Positions 7,017 through 13,882 of a stretch of 16,994 bases of DNA are shown here, piece by piece. The stretch comes from an uncultured Paraburkholderia sp. (GTDB lineage Bacteria > Pseudomonadota > Gammaproteobacteria > Burkholderiales > Burkholderiaceae). How positions within the stretch are numbered: position 1 is the first letter of the stretch; each line of letters starts with the position of its first letter. The stretch is taken from positions 1 through 16,994 of the forward strand of contig CALFSF010000351.1 of assembly GCA_937917025.1 (NCBI GenBank). Direction: 5' to 3'. The notes beneath the pieces are model-generated. The model did no database searches. It saw only the letters and a program-made list of their open reading frames with translations, and was not told the origin of the DNA. Both the position numbers and the translations under genes were made by a program.

Positions 7017-7042
7017 AGCCAGTCCGTGTGTAAGGACTGGCT
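7017..7042. other. Perfect 9-bp inverted repeat
   Basis: AGCCAGTCC (7017-7025) and GGACTGGCT (7034-7042) are exact complements with an eight-base loop GTGTGTAA. It lies inside the interrupted frame, 19 bases before its TGA. It could be a transcript end or a remnant of a mobile element terminus. No T-run follows. Confidence 0.45.
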
Positions 7043-7408
7043 AGAACATCGGGCAGATACCTGAGTTGTCCGTGCTGGCGAGCGCACACGGCAATTCCTC
7101 GACAAGTACGTCAGGGACGATCTCAGCGTCCTGCCTGTCGCGGTAGTCAATGCGCGAATAATTCACAAGCGATTTCGACCAGCCAATGAGGAATGGTCTC
7201 GTACGAACTTCGTTAGTACGGCATTCCGCATAATGGGAAAGTCTGCAGGTCTGAATTTCACCAACTATCTGGCAAAAGAGGCTCGCGTCAAATATGACGG
7301 CCTTAGCGACCTTCGGGGAGAATGTGACAATCGGGAATTAAGCGTCACGGACGGGACTTTCTGGACCCGGCTACGTTACCCGGCGCACAAATTGAGCACT
7401 TTTGCCGG

Positions 7409-7417
7409 TGCTAGAAT
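7409..7417 (+). promoter_or_regulatory. Possible extended -10 promoter for the short lipoprotein gene
   Basis: TGCTAGAAT at 7409-7417 fits an extended -10 (TGn plus TAGAAT, five of six). It lies 35 bp upstream of the ATG at 7453. The -35 region is weak, as tolerated for extended -10 promoters. Confidence 0.35.
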
Positions 7418-7452
7418 CCCCGCAACCACAAAGTACATAACAGGGTGGCAGA

Positions 7453-7644
7453 ATGAACGCCAAAGATGCCGGGCTTGAGATTGTCTGTGCGGCGATGCTA
7501 TCAGGCTGTGTGTCCACCAGCGATGTGCTCGAAGTGGGCCAGGATACCTATAGCGTCTTCGCTACGTCATACGGCTATCGAAGTGCCGCCACCGCAAGAC
7601 AATATGCGTTCGAAGCCGGGGCCTCCAAATGCACCGGTAAGTAA
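7453..7644 (+). CDS. Short, probably C-terminally truncated small lipoprotein
   Basis: This encodes 63 residues. A lipobox-like LSGC places the lipidated cysteine at residue 19, but the preceding segment is short and contains charged K4, D5 and E9, which is poor for a signal peptide. After it come VGQDTYSVF and then alanine-rich helical sequence ending SKCTGK. The pattern of cysteine, G-x-D-x-Y, an alanine-rich helix and a C followed by K resembles the lipoprotein encoded at 7991-8281 on the opposite strand. That protein continues about 40 residues further to a conserved-looking AEIQFRC end. The present copy stops at the equivalent of the mid-protein cysteine, so it is likely truncated. AGGGTGG four bases before the ATG supports translation. 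The next gene starts 10 bp downstream. Confidence 0.5.
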   Translation: MNAKDAGLEIVCAAMLSGCVSTSDVLEVGQDTYSVFATSYGYRSAATARQYAFEAGASKCTGK

Positions 7645-7654
7645 CGACACTAAT

Positions 7655-7924
7655 ATGATACGAACGGTCAAGATAGTCGCACTTTCTGATGACGAGATAC
7701 GACGTGTTCATAATGAAACCGGACGGCCTGCGTTCGAGGCGGCGTTGGGTGATCTGAGTGCATGGGGTATCGATCTATACCCCTGCGTCGAGATCGTGCT
7801 GATGCCACCCGGGATCGGCATGATCGCCACTTACCATGACGCGGACGGCACACGGAGAGGATTCCGCACCGCTCGATGGGCGGGTAACCTTGGTCGTTTC
7901 ACCTTTAATTGGGACGCCGATTGA
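7655..7924 (+). CDS. Hypothetical 89-residue protein
   Basis: This is an unrecognised soluble protein of 89 residues. It has an N-terminal segment MIRTVKIVALSDDEIRRVHN, a mixed central region with one cysteine (LYPCVEIVLMPPG), and a polar C-terminus with aromatic residues, GFRTARWAGNLGRFTFNWDA. No signal peptide or transmembrane segment is seen. The ATG at 7655 follows the stop of the short lipoprotein gene by 10 bp and has no good ribosome binding site of its own, so coupled translation is possible. The frame is open further upstream to 7466 through the lipoprotein gene, but that part is low-complexity out-of-frame sequence. The amino acid mix looks protein-like, yet without homologues the call stays moderate. 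Confidence 0.5.
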   Translation: MIRTVKIVALSDDEIRRVHNETGRPAFEAALGDLSAWGIDLYPCVEIVLMPPGIGMIATYHDADGTRRGFRTARWAGNLGRFTFNWDAD

Positions 7925-7990
7925 ACTGCTCTTGTGGCTCAAGGGTAGCAACCTGTCAGGGGTCTCCGGTAGAACCGCCGGAATCTACAA

Positions 7991-8281
7991 TCAGTTGCCC
8001 TGCGCCACTCTGGCCGCGCATCGAAACTGGATTTCTGCCGATGCATATTCAGCAAAGCTGGAATCCTGGCTTGTGCTGTTGACCGGCATAACATCCTCGT
8101 TCTTCGCCTCGCAGAACTGCTGTGCCTGCTGATAGAGTCCTGCCTTTACCTTTGAACCTGAATACGCCATGCCGTCCTGGGTGCCCAGCATGTACAGCCC
8201 ACTACCTATAGGTGTGATGCCCGTGGTGGTCGTGCAAGCTGATAAGGCAACGGCGGCAATGAGAAAAAATGTCCTTCGCAT
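7991..8281 (-). CDS. Small lipoprotein of a widespread uncharacterised family
   Basis: This encodes 96 residues. The signal peptide is typical: MRR, hydrophobic FFLIAAVAL, then lipobox LSAC with the lipidated cysteine at residue 16. The mature part has a T-rich linker, an IGSGLYMLGTQ segment, an alanine-rich helix with KAGLYQQAQQFC, a K-containing linker, and an AEIQFRC end. From memory this layout is common in small proteobacterial envelope lipoproteins of unknown function. The two mature cysteines may form a disulfide. The start at 8281 is favoured by GGGGAG a few bases upstream; a start at 8296 would add five residues. It converges with the 89-residue gene at 7655-7924, and its relative on the plus strand is at 7453. 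Confidence 0.75.
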   Translation of the reverse strand: MRRTFFLIAAVALSACTTTTGITPIGSGLYMLGTQDGMAYSGSKVKAGLYQQAQQFCEAKNEDVMPVNSTSQDSSFAEYASAEIQFRCAARVAQGN

Positions 8282-8511
8282 GATCTCCCCCGGCAAGTAC
8301 TGTTGTGCGATTGCGCGTCATTCCTGACTCTATCACCCTCGCCGGAACACAATCGTTCGGTACATAACACCGGGTGTAACAGCACGGTATAGGATCGACT
8401 GCCGATTCCAAGTGTTGGGGTGCAGTTCAGTCATCCCTTTTGTTTATGGGACTTCCGACATTAGCATCGCGAAGGATCACACCTGAATCGTCGAGTGCTT
8501 TTGCGCCCTGC
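8282..8511. other. Intergenic region between lipoprotein and MFS genes
   Basis: No gene is supported here. It should hold the lipoprotein promoter and the MFS transcript end, both on the minus strand. An 11-bp dyad ACACCGGGTGT lies at about 8369-8379, and a minus-strand TG-T-TATGTA sequence adjacent to it could be an extended -10. A clear intrinsic terminator for the MFS gene is not visible. Base composition is lower in GC than the flanking core genes. Confidence 0.4.
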
Positions 8512-9678
8512 TCACACCCGCTGCGGCACGACCGCAGAAGGCGCATCCATGCGCGCCGCCACGACGGTCAACGCGAGCGCGAGCACCGTCACGCCGGCCG
8601 CCACCCACGGCAGCACATCGAGCGCATAGCCGTGACCGATCGCGAGACCACCGAGCCACGCGCCGCCCGCATTGCCGACGTTGAACGCCCCGATGTTCAG
8701 CGTCGAAGCAAGATTCGGCGCGGCGCTCGCCTTTTCGACGACGCGCATCTGCAACGGCGGCACCGTCGCGAACGCGGCAATGCCCCACACGAACACCGTG
8801 ATGCCGGCGGCGATCTGCGAGTGGCTCGTCTTCGCGAAGATCGCCATGACCACGGCGAGCGCCACGAGAATGCCCATCAGCGAGGGCATCAGCGCGCGGT
8901 CCGCGAGCTTTCCGCCGATCGTGTTGCCGACCGTCAGCCCGATGCCGAAGATCACGAGGATCAGCGTCACGCCGTGCGGCGTGAAGCCGCTCACCTGCTC
9001 GAGAATCGGCGCGATGTAGGTGAAGACGACGAACACGCCGCCAAAGCCCAGCACGGTCATCGTGAGCGCGATCCAGACCTGCGGGTCCTTCAGCACGCGC
9101 ACTTCGTGGCCGAGGCCGGTCGGGCCGGCATCGTGCCGGTTCGGCACGAGCGCGGTGACGCCTGCCAGCGAGAGCACGCCGAACGCCGCGACGATCCAGA
9201 ACGCGACGCGCCAGCCGAACGTCTGGCCGATGAAAGTGCCGAACGGCACGCCCAGCACGTTCGCGAGCGTGAGGCCCGTGAACATCAGTGCGATCGCGCT
9301 CGCCCGCTTTTCCTGCGGCACGAGCGAAGCCGCCACCACCGCGCCGATGCCGAAGAACGAACCATGCGCGAACGACGTCACCACGCGCGCGACCATCAGC
9401 ATCGAATAATTCCCCGCGACCGCGCACAGCACGTTGCCGACGATGAACACGCCCATCAGCAGTTGCAGCGCGAGCTTGCGCGGCATCCGGCTCGTGAGCG
9501 CCGCGAGGAGCGGCGCGCCGACCGCAACGCCCAGCGCATAACCGCTGACGAGCAGCCCCGCCGACGGCAGCGACACCGCCAGATCCCGCGCGACCTCGGG
9601 CAGGAGGCCCATGATCACGAACTCGGTCGTGCCGATGGCAAACGCGCTGATCGCCAGCGCTAAAAGTGGAATGGGCAT
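8512..9678 (-). CDS. MFS (DHA1) efflux transporter, YdhP/AraJ-like
   Basis: This is a 388-residue inner-membrane protein with about 12 hydrophobic segments spread along its length. The N-terminus LLALAISAFAIGTTEFVIMGLLPEVARDL and the following VSGYALGVAVGAPLLAALTS are very like the YdhP/AraJ group of drug:H+ antiporter-1 transporters. A second-helix loop RMPRKLAL and the SFAHGSFFGIGAVVAASL segment also fit. The likely role is export of a small molecule; the substrate is unknown. The start at 9678 is chosen because GGAG lies six bases upstream and it gives the family N-terminus. A GTG at 9696 lacks this support. It is divergent from the LysR gene with 99 bp between them, so the regulator probably controls it. 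Confidence 0.93.
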   Translation of the reverse strand: MPIPLLALAISAFAIGTTEFVIMGLLPEVARDLAVSLPSAGLLVSGYALGVAVGAPLLAALTSRMPRKLALQLLMGVFIVGNVLCAVAGNYSMLMVARVVTSFAHGSFFGIGAVVAASLVPQEKRASAIALMFTGLTLANVLGVPFGTFIGQTFGWRVAFWIVAAFGVLSLAGVTALVPNRHDAGPTGLGHEVRVLKDPQVWIALTMTVLGFGGVFVVFTYIAPILEQVSGFTPHGVTLILVIFGIGLTVGNTIGGKLADRALMPSLMGILVALAVVMAIFAKTSHSQIAAGITVFVWGIAAFATVPPLQMRVVEKASAAPNLASTLNIGAFNVGNAGGAWLGGLAIGHGYALDVLPWVAAGVTVLALALTVVAARMDAPSAVVPQRV

Positions 9679-9743
9679 CTGGATCTCCGGTTTCACAGGA
9701 GCGCATTGTCCCGGCTACGCATCGATTTGAGAATGGGCGTAGC

Positions 9744-9762
9744 ATTTGAATCATTATCAAAT
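9744..9762. promoter_or_regulatory. LysR-type operator between the MFS and LysR genes
   Basis: ATTTGA (9744-9749) and TCAAAT (9757-9762) form a perfect dyad with a seven-base centre. It contains the T-N11-A pattern typical of LysR-family binding sites. It lies 15 bp ahead of the LysR start and 66 bp ahead of the MFS start, so one site could serve both divergent genes. Confidence 0.6.
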
Positions 9763-9777
9763 TATTTTGAAAGATCG

Positions 9778-10749
9778 ATGGACAACCTCGGAGACATTCG
9801 CCTCTTCGTCGAGGCGGCGCAACTGGGCAGCCTGTCCGCCGCAGGCCGCAAGCTGGGGCTCACGCCCGCCGCAGCGAGCGCGCGGCTGACGAAGCTCGAA
9901 ACCGGCCTGCGGGCACGCCTCTTCGAGCGCACGACGCGCCAGTTGCGGCTCACCGACGAAGGCCGCCTGTATCTGAACTGCTGCCGCCAGGCGCTGCAGG
10001 CGCTCGACGACGCTGAAGCCGCGCTGCAGGCGGGCCAGAACGTCGTGCGCGGCAAGGTGCGGATTTCCGCGACCTCCGACTTCGGCCGCAACCTGCTGAT
10101 GCACTGGCTCGACGAATTCAACGCGCAGCATCCGGAAGTCACGTTCGCGCTCACGCTGTCGGATTCGCTGTCGAACCTGCTGCAGGACGACATCGACCTC
10201 GCGATCCGCTTTGGCGTGCCGCCCGACAGCTCGCTCGTCGCGAAGCCGCTCGCGCCGAACCGGCGCGTGCTGTGCGCGTCGCCCGAATACATCGCGAAGC
10301 ACGGCGAGCCGAAAGACCCGCACGATCTGGCACGTTTTGACTGCATCGTGCTTGGCACGGCGTCCGGCGCGGTCAACGAATGGCGCTTCACGCGCGGCGA
10401 CGAAGTGCAGCACTACACCGTGCCGCTCGATACGGCCCGCGAAACCAACGATGGCGCCATCGCCCGCGACTGGGCGTTACGTGGCTACGGCATCGTGATC
10501 AAGTCGATGTGGGACGTCGAAGCGGACCTGCGCGGCGACGGCCTGCGCATCCTGCTGCCCGACTGGCGCTATCCGGATGCGCCGCTGCACGCGCTTTATC
10601 ACCGCAACCGCTTCATGGCGCCACGTGTGCGGGTGCTGCTCGACTTCCTGAGCGCGCGTTTCGCGCAGGTTTCCGGCGAACTGGAGGCGCTGCTGGGCTT
10701 CCCCGCGCCCGCGCGGGCGCGCAAAACCGTCCGCCAGCAGGGGATATAA
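9778..10749 (+). CDS. LysR-family transcriptional regulator
   Basis: This is a 323-residue regulator with the standard layout. An N-terminal winged helix-turn-helix spans about 1-60 (IRLFVEAAQLGSLSAAGRKL, then RLFERTTRQLRLTDEG). A linker helix follows, then a periplasmic-binding-protein-like effector domain from about 90 to 295. The MDNLGDIRLF start and the FERTTRQLRLT wing are typical of the CrgA/AaeR-like group that often sits divergent from efflux genes. The start at 9778 is the conserved position; an upstream in-frame ATG at 9706 would read through the operator. The ribosome binding site is weak (GAAAG). Its likely target is the divergent MFS gene; the inducer is unknown. The stop codon TAA lies inside a TATAAT sequence. 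Confidence 0.93.
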   Translation: MDNLGDIRLFVEAAQLGSLSAAGRKLGLTPAAASARLTKLETGLRARLFERTTRQLRLTDEGRLYLNCCRQALQALDDAEAALQAGQNVVRGKVRISATSDFGRNLLMHWLDEFNAQHPEVTFALTLSDSLSNLLQDDIDLAIRFGVPPDSSLVAKPLAPNRRVLCASPEYIAKHGEPKDPHDLARFDCIVLGTASGAVNEWRFTRGDEVQHYTVPLDTARETNDGAIARDWALRGYGIVIKSMWDVEADLRGDGLRILLPDWRYPDAPLHALYHRNRFMAPRVRVLLDFLSARFAQVSGELEALLGFPAPARARKTVRQQGI

Positions 10750-10750
10750 T
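10745..10750 (+). promoter_or_regulatory. Perfect -10 hexamer overlapping the lysR stop, possible miaB promoter
   Basis: TATAAT at 10745-10750 includes the TAA stop of the LysR gene. It is the only perfect -10 hexamer noticed in a GC-rich setting and lies 132 bp upstream of miaB on the same strand. The -35 region at 17 bp spacing (CAAAAC) is a poor match, so activity is uncertain. Confidence 0.35.
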
Positions 10751-10882
10751 GTCGGACTACGCTACACGGACGGCAACCGCCGCAAGAGCCACAAGAGCCG
10801 CCTGCTTCAGCGCCCCGTGCAGTTCCTTCGTTCCCCCTTACTACCGCGCCCCCAGGTTAACCACTGCGACCGGCGAAATTCG

Positions 10883-12256
10883 ATGACCAAGAAAGTTTAT
10901 GTAAAGACCTTTGGCTGCCAGATGAACGAGTACGACTCCGACAAGATGGTCGACGTACTCGGCGCGGCTGAAGGTCTCGTGAAGACCGACTCCCCCGAAG
11001 ACGCGGACGTCATCCTCTTCAACACGTGTTCGGTGCGCGAAAAAGCGCAGGAAAAAGTCTTCTCCGATCTCGGCCGCGTGCGCGAGCTGAAGGAAGCGAA
11101 CCCCAATCTGATCATTGGCGTCGGCGGCTGCGTCGCGAGCCAGGAAGGTGCGTCGATCGTCGCGCGTGCGCCGTACGTCGATCTCGTGTTCGGTCCGCAA
11201 ACGCTGCACCGCCTGCCGCAGATGATCGACAGGCGCCGCGCAAGTGGCCGCGCGCAGGTCGACATCTCGTTCCCCGAAATCGAAAAGTTCGACCATCTGC
11301 CGCCGGCGCGCGTCGAGGGTCCGAGCGCGTTCGTGTCGATCATGGAAGGCTGCAGCAAGTACTGCAGCTACTGCGTCGTGCCGTACACGCGCGGCGAGGA
11401 AGTGTCGCGCCCGCTCGACGACGTGCTCACCGAAATCGCCGGTCTCGCCGACCAGGGCGTGCGCGAAGTCACGCTGCTCGGGCAGAACGTGAACGCATAT
11501 CGCGGCGCGCTGACGCTGGGCGAAACGGAAATCGCCGATTTCGCGACGCTGATCGAATACGTCGCCGAGATTCCCGGCATCGAACGGATTCGCTACACCA
11601 CGTCGCATCCGAAAGAATTCACGCAGCGCCTCATCGACACCTATGCAAAGGTGCCGAAGCTCGTGAGCCACCTGCACCTGCCGGTGCAGCACGGCTCCGA
11701 CCGTATCCTGATGGCGATGAAGCGCGGCTATACCGTGCTCGAATACAAGTCGGTGATCCGCCGGCTGCGCGCGATCCGTCCGGACCTGTCGCTGTCGACC
11801 GACATGATCGTCGGCTTCCCCGGCGAGACCGAGGAAGACTTCGACAAGATGATGTCGCTGATTCACGAGATGAAATACGACACGAGCTTCTCGTTCATCT
11901 ACAGCCCGCGCCCCGGCACGCCGGCCGCGAACCTGCACGACGACACGCCGCGCGAGGTGAAGTTAAAACGCCTGCAACATCTGCAGGCCACGATCGAGGA
12001 AAACGTCGCGCGTATCAGCGCGGCGATGGTCGGCAAGATCGAGCGCATTCTGGTGGAGCGCCCGGCGCGCAAGGACCCGAACGAGCTCGCGGGCCGCACC
12101 GAAAACAACCGCGTGGTCAACTTCCCGGTGCCCGTCGAGTCGCACGCGCGCCTGATCGGCCAGATGGTCGACGTGAAGATCGTTCAGGCGTATCCGCACT
12201 CGCTGCGCGGCGAACTCGTGCTGCTGCACGACGACGTCCCGACGACCACGCATTGA
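10883..12256 (+). CDS. miaB: tRNA-2-methylthio-N6-dimethylallyladenosine synthase MiaB
   Basis: MiaB is a radical-SAM methylthiotransferase that adds a methylthio group to isopentenyl-A37 of tRNAs reading U-starting codons. At 457 residues it is full length. The N-terminal UPF0004 domain carries the three ligands of the auxiliary iron-sulfur cluster: C12 (FGCQMNEYDSDKM), C49 (FNTCSVREKA) and C83 (GVGGCVASQEG). The radical-SAM cluster motif is EGCSKYCSYCVVPYTRG with C157, C161 and C164. A C-terminal TRAM domain includes GRTENNRVVNFP and IGQMVDVKIVQAYPHSLRGEL. The start at 10883 gives the family N-terminus MTKKVYVKTFGCQMN; the ribosome binding site is weak. It heads a co-directional row of genes, with ybeZ 46 bp downstream. 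Confidence 0.97.
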   Translation: MTKKVYVKTFGCQMNEYDSDKMVDVLGAAEGLVKTDSPEDADVILFNTCSVREKAQEKVFSDLGRVRELKEANPNLIIGVGGCVASQEGASIVARAPYVDLVFGPQTLHRLPQMIDRRRASGRAQVDISFPEIEKFDHLPPARVEGPSAFVSIMEGCSKYCSYCVVPYTRGEEVSRPLDDVLTEIAGLADQGVREVTLLGQNVNAYRGALTLGETEIADFATLIEYVAEIPGIERIRYTTSHPKEFTQRLIDTYAKVPKLVSHLHLPVQHGSDRILMAMKRGYTVLEYKSVIRRLRAIRPDLSLSTDMIVGFPGETEEDFDKMMSLIHEMKYDTSFSFIYSPRPGTPAANLHDDTPREVKLKRLQHLQATIEENVARISAAMVGKIERILVERPARKDPNELAGRTENNRVVNFPVPVESHARLIGQMVDVKIVQAYPHSLRGELVLLHDDVPTTTH

Positions 12257-12302
12257 GCAACGTCCCGAAGCACAACGAAACCGACAGGATCGACCCATCG
12301 CC

Positions 12303-13376
12303 TTGAAGACCACTCAGCAGCATCTGGAATTCACCGCGCCGCGCGAAGACAACGCGCGGCTTGCCAACCTGTGCGGCCCGCTCGACGAAAACCTGCGGCA
12401 GATCGAGCAGGCGCTCGACGTCACGCTGCAACGCCGCGGCCACCGCATCACGATTCGCGGACGCGGCGCGAAGGTCGCGCTCACCGCGCTCGAGAACTTC
12501 TACAACAACGCGCGCGAGCCGCTATCGGTCGACGATATCCAGCTCGCGCTCGTCGAAGCGCGTCATCCGGCGCGTCCCCGTGCAAACGGCGCGAACGGCG
12601 CGGAAAACCTGGATGCCCGCTTTCCCGGCAACCCGGATCACCCGTTCGACCAGCCGGCCGACACCGGCGACGAAGACCTGGAAGAGCTCGGTCCGAAGCT
12701 GTACACACGCCGCGCGGATCTGCGCGGGCGCACGCCCGCGCAACGCGAATACCTGAAGCAGATCGTCTCGCACGACGTGACGTTCGGCATCGGGCCGGCC
12801 GGCACGGGCAAGACGTATCTCGCGGTGGCGTGCGCGGTCGATGCGCTGGAGCGCGATCAGGTGAAGCGCATCGTGCTGACGCGTCCGGCCGTCGAGGCGG
12901 GCGAGCGCCTCGGGTTCCTGCCGGGCGATCTCGCGCAGAAGGTCGATCCGTATCTGCGTCCGCTGTACGACGCGCTTTACGACCTGCTCGGCTTCGACAA
13001 AACCGCGAAGATGTTCGAGCGGCAGATGATCGAGATCGCGCCGCTCGCGTACATGCGCGGCCGCACGCTGAACCATGCGTTCATCATCCTCGACGAGGCG
13101 CAGAACACCACGCCCGAACAGATGAAGATGTTCCTCACGCGGATCGGCTTCGGCTCGAAGGCCGTGGTGACCGGCGACACGACGCAGGTCGACTTGCCGC
13201 GCGGTCACAAGAGCGGCCTGATCGAGGCGCAACAGGTGCTCTCGAACGTGCGCGGCATTGCGCTCACGCGTTTCACGAGCGTGGACGTGGTGCGTCATCC
13301 GCTCGTCGCGCGCATCGTCGAGGCGTACGACGCGCATTCCGCGAAGACCGCCGAGAAGCCCGCCGACGCACGCTGA
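12303..13376 (+). CDS. ybeZ: PhoH-like ATPase YbeZ
   Basis: YbeZ is a PhoH-family P-loop ATPase genetically and physically linked to the endoribonuclease YbeY. At 357 residues it matches the family. An N-terminal KH-like RNA-binding region covers about 25-90 (GPLDENLRQIEQALDV and ALENFYNNA). A polar linker follows (about 90-130). The ATPase core has Walker A GPAGTGKT (164-171) and Walker B IILDEAQN (261-268). The motifs TRPAVEAGERLGFLPGDL and TGDTTQVDLP are typical of PhoH proteins. The start is a TTG at 12303: no ATG or GTG in frame lies between it and the end of miaB, and it yields the usual MKTT N-terminus. The nearest purine-rich site, AGGA, is rather far upstream. ybeY follows after 31 bp. 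Confidence 0.94.
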   Translation: MKTTQQHLEFTAPREDNARLANLCGPLDENLRQIEQALDVTLQRRGHRITIRGRGAKVALTALENFYNNAREPLSVDDIQLALVEARHPARPRANGANGAENLDARFPGNPDHPFDQPADTGDEDLEELGPKLYTRRADLRGRTPAQREYLKQIVSHDVTFGIGPAGTGKTYLAVACAVDALERDQVKRIVLTRPAVEAGERLGFLPGDLAQKVDPYLRPLYDALYDLLGFDKTAKMFERQMIEIAPLAYMRGRTLNHAFIILDEAQNTTPEQMKMFLTRIGFGSKAVVTGDTTQVDLPRGHKSGLIEAQQVLSNVRGIALTRFTSVDVVRHPLVARIVEAYDAHSAKTAEKPADAR

Positions 13377-13407
13377 CCACCGAACCGACGCAAAGAAAAG
13401 CCTCCGC

Positions 13408-13866
13408 ATGAGCCGCGCTCCGAAACTTTCGCTGAATCTGCAGTTTCCGGCTTCGAAAGCCTTCCCCGGGCACAAGGCGATCCTGCCGCGCGCGACCGTC
13501 GCCGGCTGGATCAGGGCCGCGCTCTTCGCGGATGCCGAACTGACGGTGCGCCTCGTCGACGCTGAAGAAGGCCGCACGCTGAACCGCACGTATCGCGGCA
13601 AGGATTACGCGACCAACGTGTTGACCTTCGCGTACGCCGAATCGGAAGACGATCCGGTGACGGGCGACCTGATCCTGTGCTGTCCGGTGGTCGAGAAGGA
13701 AGCCGCCGAACAGGGCAAACCGCTCGAAGCGCACTATGCGCACCTGCTGGTTCACGGCACGCTGCACGCTCAGGGCTACGATCACGAAGTCGAAGAAGAA
13801 GCGCAGGAAATGGAAGGCATCGAGACCGGCATTCTCGTGAAACTCGGCTTCCCCGATCCTTACTGA
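13408..13866 (+). CDS. ybeY: Endoribonuclease YbeY
   Basis: YbeY is a single-strand-specific, metal-dependent endoribonuclease used in 16S rRNA 3'-end maturation and ribosome quality control. The protein has 152 residues, the normal size. The zinc site is complete in HGTLHAQGYDH, with H116, H120 and H126. The conserved LNRTYRGKDYATNVLTFAY segment lies at about 58-76 and GDLILCCPVV at 86-95. The start at 13408 gives the expected length; earlier in-frame codons lie inside ybeZ. The upstream AAAGAAAAG is only a modest ribosome binding site. It is 31 bp after ybeZ and 16 bp before the ChaC-type gene, consistent with one operon. Confidence 0.96.
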   Translation: MSRAPKLSLNLQFPASKAFPGHKAILPRATVAGWIRAALFADAELTVRLVDAEEGRTLNRTYRGKDYATNVLTFAYAESEDDPVTGDLILCCPVVEKEAAEQGKPLEAHYAHLLVHGTLHAQGYDHEVEEEAQEMEGIETGILVKLGFPDPY

Positions 13867-13882
13867 CACGCCGGATTTCACC

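Larger units (their letters stand above)
6921..7478 (+). pseudogene. Unrecognised reading frame interrupted by TGA
   Basis: An ATG at 6921 has AAGGA six bases upstream and opens a frame of 47 codons that stops at TGA 7062-7064. The same frame then runs open to a TGA at 7476-7478, with no ATG, GTG or TTG between the first stop and the ATG at 7233. Read through, the product would be about 185 residues, mostly hydrophilic and basic, with segments such as RTRQFLDKYVRDDLSVLPV, RIIHKRFRPANEEW and GLNFTNYLAKEARVKYDG. I do not recognise the family. The simplest reading is a gene broken by a nonsense change. Alternatives are a genuine 47-residue protein plus an untranslated remnant, or chance openness. 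A 9-bp hairpin lies inside the first part (7017-7042). The 3' end overlaps the next gene by 26 bp. Confidence 0.4.

Noticed and set aside
6827..7033. 68-codon plus-strand open frame
   Set aside because: It has no ribosome binding site and overlaps a better-supported ATG at 6921 in another frame. No recognisable content.
7062..7094. Possible selenocysteine readthrough at TGA 7062, with a hairpin just after it (TTG, bulged T, CCGTG pairing with CACGG, CAA)
   Set aside because: There is no redox-type cysteine or selenocysteine motif around the TGA, the protein family is unknown, and the loop does not convincingly match a bacterial SECIS. A broken gene is simpler.
7836..8132. 98-codon plus-strand open frame overlapping the end of the 89-residue gene and the minus-strand lipoprotein
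   Set aside because: It has no ribosome binding site, overlaps better-supported genes on both strands, and shows no motif.
8440..9663. 407-codon plus-strand open frame opposite the MFS gene
   Set aside because: Its composition is extremely rich in R, H, D and E, as expected for the complement of a membrane protein gene.
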